A stretch of DNA of 15,444 nucleotides from JBCBZH01 sp039815415 (lineage in GTDB: Bacteria > Bacteroidota > Rhodothermia > Rhodothermales > Rubricoccaceae). Every line of letters starts with the position of its first letter. The first letter of the stretch is position 1. Positions 14,450-15,444 of this stretch are shown here, piece by piece. The notes below the pieces were generated by a model, which worked only from the letters and a program-made list of their open reading frames with translations, made no database searches and was not told the origin of the DNA. The translations under genes and the position numbers were made by a program. The stretch spans positions 1 to 15,444 of the forward strand of contig JBCBZH010000077.1 in NCBI GenBank assembly GCA_039815415.1, written 5' to 3'.

Positions 14450-15444
14450 ATGTCCGGGCTTCTGCTTGGAGGTGGACTTCTGCTCCTCGGGCTGGTGCTG
14501 AGCCTTCCAGCGATCTATCTCGTGGACCTGCCCGCATGGGTGTACCAGGGCGCCCTCTTCCGGGCCGAAGTCGCCACCGCCAGCGCGACGCCGTGGTCGC
14601 TCCAGGGACACCCGGTCCCGAACACGCTCTCGACGCTCGCTCCCGCGCTTCTGCTGTCTGTGACAGGCCCTGTCTGGACGGGCAAGCTGCTCGCCATTGG
14701 ATTGCTGGCAGCCGGATTCGGTGCCGCGTGGGCGCTGGCGAACGCCGCCAGCTCGAGCCCGGCTGAAACGGGGGCACGCGCAGCGATTCTCATCGCGTGC
14801 GCCGTCGTCTCGTCGTCGTTCTGGAACGGGTACGTGGGCTATCAGGTCGGCGTCGTGCTGGCGATGGGGCTGGGCGCCCTCTGGCTGCGGCGAGAACGTC
14901 TGTCGGCTCCCCTTGTGCTCGTTGGGAGCGTGGTTCTGTTCTTCGCCCATGCCATCCCGTTCGCCGTCGTCGCGCTGGCGATGGGCGTGGATGCGCTACG
15001 CCGACGGGACCTTCGCCAGCTCGTCGCTCTGATCCCTGCTTCGGCACTGACGGCGTGGTATGTCCTCGCGCGGCTCATGCAACCGGGCGGAGGCTTCATT
15101 GAGGCCGAGACGCCGGGCGGCCTCCTGCGCTGGGTCGCGTATAAGGTCTATACCGTGCTCAAGGTGGGCCCGTTTCATCACCCGGATGGCGTGGGCGGCA
15201 TTGGCACGTTGGAGGCTCTACCCGGGCTGTACTGGCTATGCGTGATCGCCTCCGGCCTCTTCATCGCCGCACTCGTCGCCGGGCTGGCACTCGGGACGCA
15301 CCGGATGCCGTCAGGGTCTCGCCGACGCACCACATGGGCCGCGTGGGCGCTGGCAGGCGTCGCGCTGCTGCTGCCGCCGTTCGCCCTCAACGTGGTCAAC
15401 CCCGGCGAGCGGTTCCTCGTGATGGCGGGGATCGGGCTGGTGGC
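14450..15444 (+). CDS. Polytopic membrane protein of unknown function, 3' end cut
   Basis: The frame is open from ATG 14450 to the window edge (331 codons and two bases). Most of the visible protein is hydrophobic, with about eight to nine membrane segments: residues 2-25, 65-82, 84-102, 112-130, 135-148, 155-178, 190-205, 260-285 and 297-315, estimated by eye. The first outside loop (VYQGALFRAEVATASATPWSLQGHPVPN) and the segments FWNGYVGYQVGVVLAMG and FFAHAIPF vaguely recall GT-C-type glycosyltransferase or polymer-export proteins. I do not recognise the family. An in-frame GTG at 14420 would add ten polar residues (VDHPTTLDQR). It carries an exact copy of the dispersed motif at 14746 that forms an inverted pair with a GCTGGCG five bases away, and another at 15014. 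Confidence 0.8.
   Translation, partial: MSGLLLGGGLLLLGLVLSLPAIYLVDLPAWVYQGALFRAEVATASATPWSLQGHPVPNTLSTLAPALLLSVTGPVWTGKLLAIGLLAAGFGAAWALANAASSSPAETGARAAILIACAVVSSSFWNGYVGYQVGVVLAMGLGALWLRRERLSAPLVLVGSVVLFFAHAIPFAVVALAMGVDALRRRDLRQLVALIPASALTAWYVLARLMQPGGGFIEAETPGGLLRWVAYKVYTVLKVGPFHHPDGVGGIGTLEALPGLYWLCVIASGLFIAALVAGLALGTHRMPSGSRRRTTWAAWALAGVALLLPPFALNVVNPGERFLVMAGIGLV

Larger units (their letters stand above)
12..15023. repeat. Dispersed 10-mer CGAGCTGGCG, 16 exact copies (consensus TCGAGCTGGCGA)
   Basis: Exact copies on the plus strand start at 12, 1150, 2986, 3645, 5382, 8477, 11297, 11634 and 13048. Copies on the minus strand (read as CGCCAGCTCG) start at 1934, 3001, 6434, 7849, 9602, 14746 and 15014. 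GAGCTGGCG alone also occurs at 652 and 3389. One-base variants with GGGCTGGCG occur at 1485, 2262, 6618, 6643, 8689 and 9628, and as CGCCAGCCC at 4845, 5646, 9372 and 11475. Copies fall in both orientations and different codon phases, so protein sequence does not explain them. Seven exact copies are non-coding. Assuming about 65% GC, I estimate that about 0.1 exact copies would be expected by base composition in both strands. The coordinates were read by eye. Confidence 0.85.

Noticed and set aside
14198..14950. Minus-strand open frame of 250 codons
   Set aside because: Its product is Arg/Gly/Gln-rich and unlike any family I know. It overlaps the start of a clearly hydrophobic plus-strand membrane protein.
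1..15444. CRISPR array, insertion sequence, prophage or toxin-antitoxin pair
   Set aside because: No regularly spaced repeats with unique spacers, no transposase- or integrase-like product, no terminal inverted repeats bounding a gene, and no small overlapping gene pair were found. The repeated 10-mer is dispersed, not arrayed.

Overview
The window looks like chromosomal DNA of a high-GC, Gram-negative member of the Bacteroidota/Rhodothermota group. The clearest clue is a secreted beta-propeller protein (11431-12843) ending in a type IX secretion (Por) sorting domain, a system confined to that superphylum. The high GC content, a K+-dependent membrane pyrophosphatase and the lack of good Shine-Dalgarno sites suggest a marine Rhodothermota such as the Salinibacter/Rubrivirga/Rubricoccus relatives. 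That placement is inference. No phage, transposase, integrase or CRISPR array is visible.

Layout. Positions 1-8578 are transcribed leftwards (minus strand). In transcription order they hold tRNA-Gln(UUG), prs, rplY (L25/Ctc), pth, a membrane pyrophosphatase (hppA) with an unusual periplasmic BON/OmpA-like tail, a membrane-anchored diheme cytochrome c, and a 2-oxo acid dehydrogenase E2 with two lipoyl domains, cut by the left edge. Positions 8779-11266 run rightwards: an aspartate/glutamate racemase-family protein and a polyprenyl-phosphate sugar-1-phosphate transferase. A T9SS cargo protein follows on the minus strand. It is divergent from a lipoprotein of the endonuclease/exonuclease/phosphatase family on the plus strand, which is followed by a polytopic membrane protein cut by the right edge.

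The genes form no single pathway. tRNA-Gln/prs/rplY/pth is a translation and nucleotide housekeeping block. hppA, cytochrome c and E2 are energy metabolism, with hairpins separating them. The right half is mostly envelope biology.

The most notable signal is not a gene. The 10-mer CGAGCTGGCG (extended consensus TCGAGCTGGCGA) occurs 16 times exactly, about once per kb, on both strands and in several reading frames, with many one-base variants such as GGGCTGGCG. Seven of the 16 copies lie in the roughly 12% of the window that is non-coding. At the 3' ends of four genes, copies or near copies are paired as inverted repeats that would fold as hairpins. Density, dispersion and 3' pairing resemble the DNA uptake sequences of Neisseria and Pasteurellaceae, or an architectural motif such as cyanobacterial HIP1. 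I know of no described motif of this kind with this sequence.
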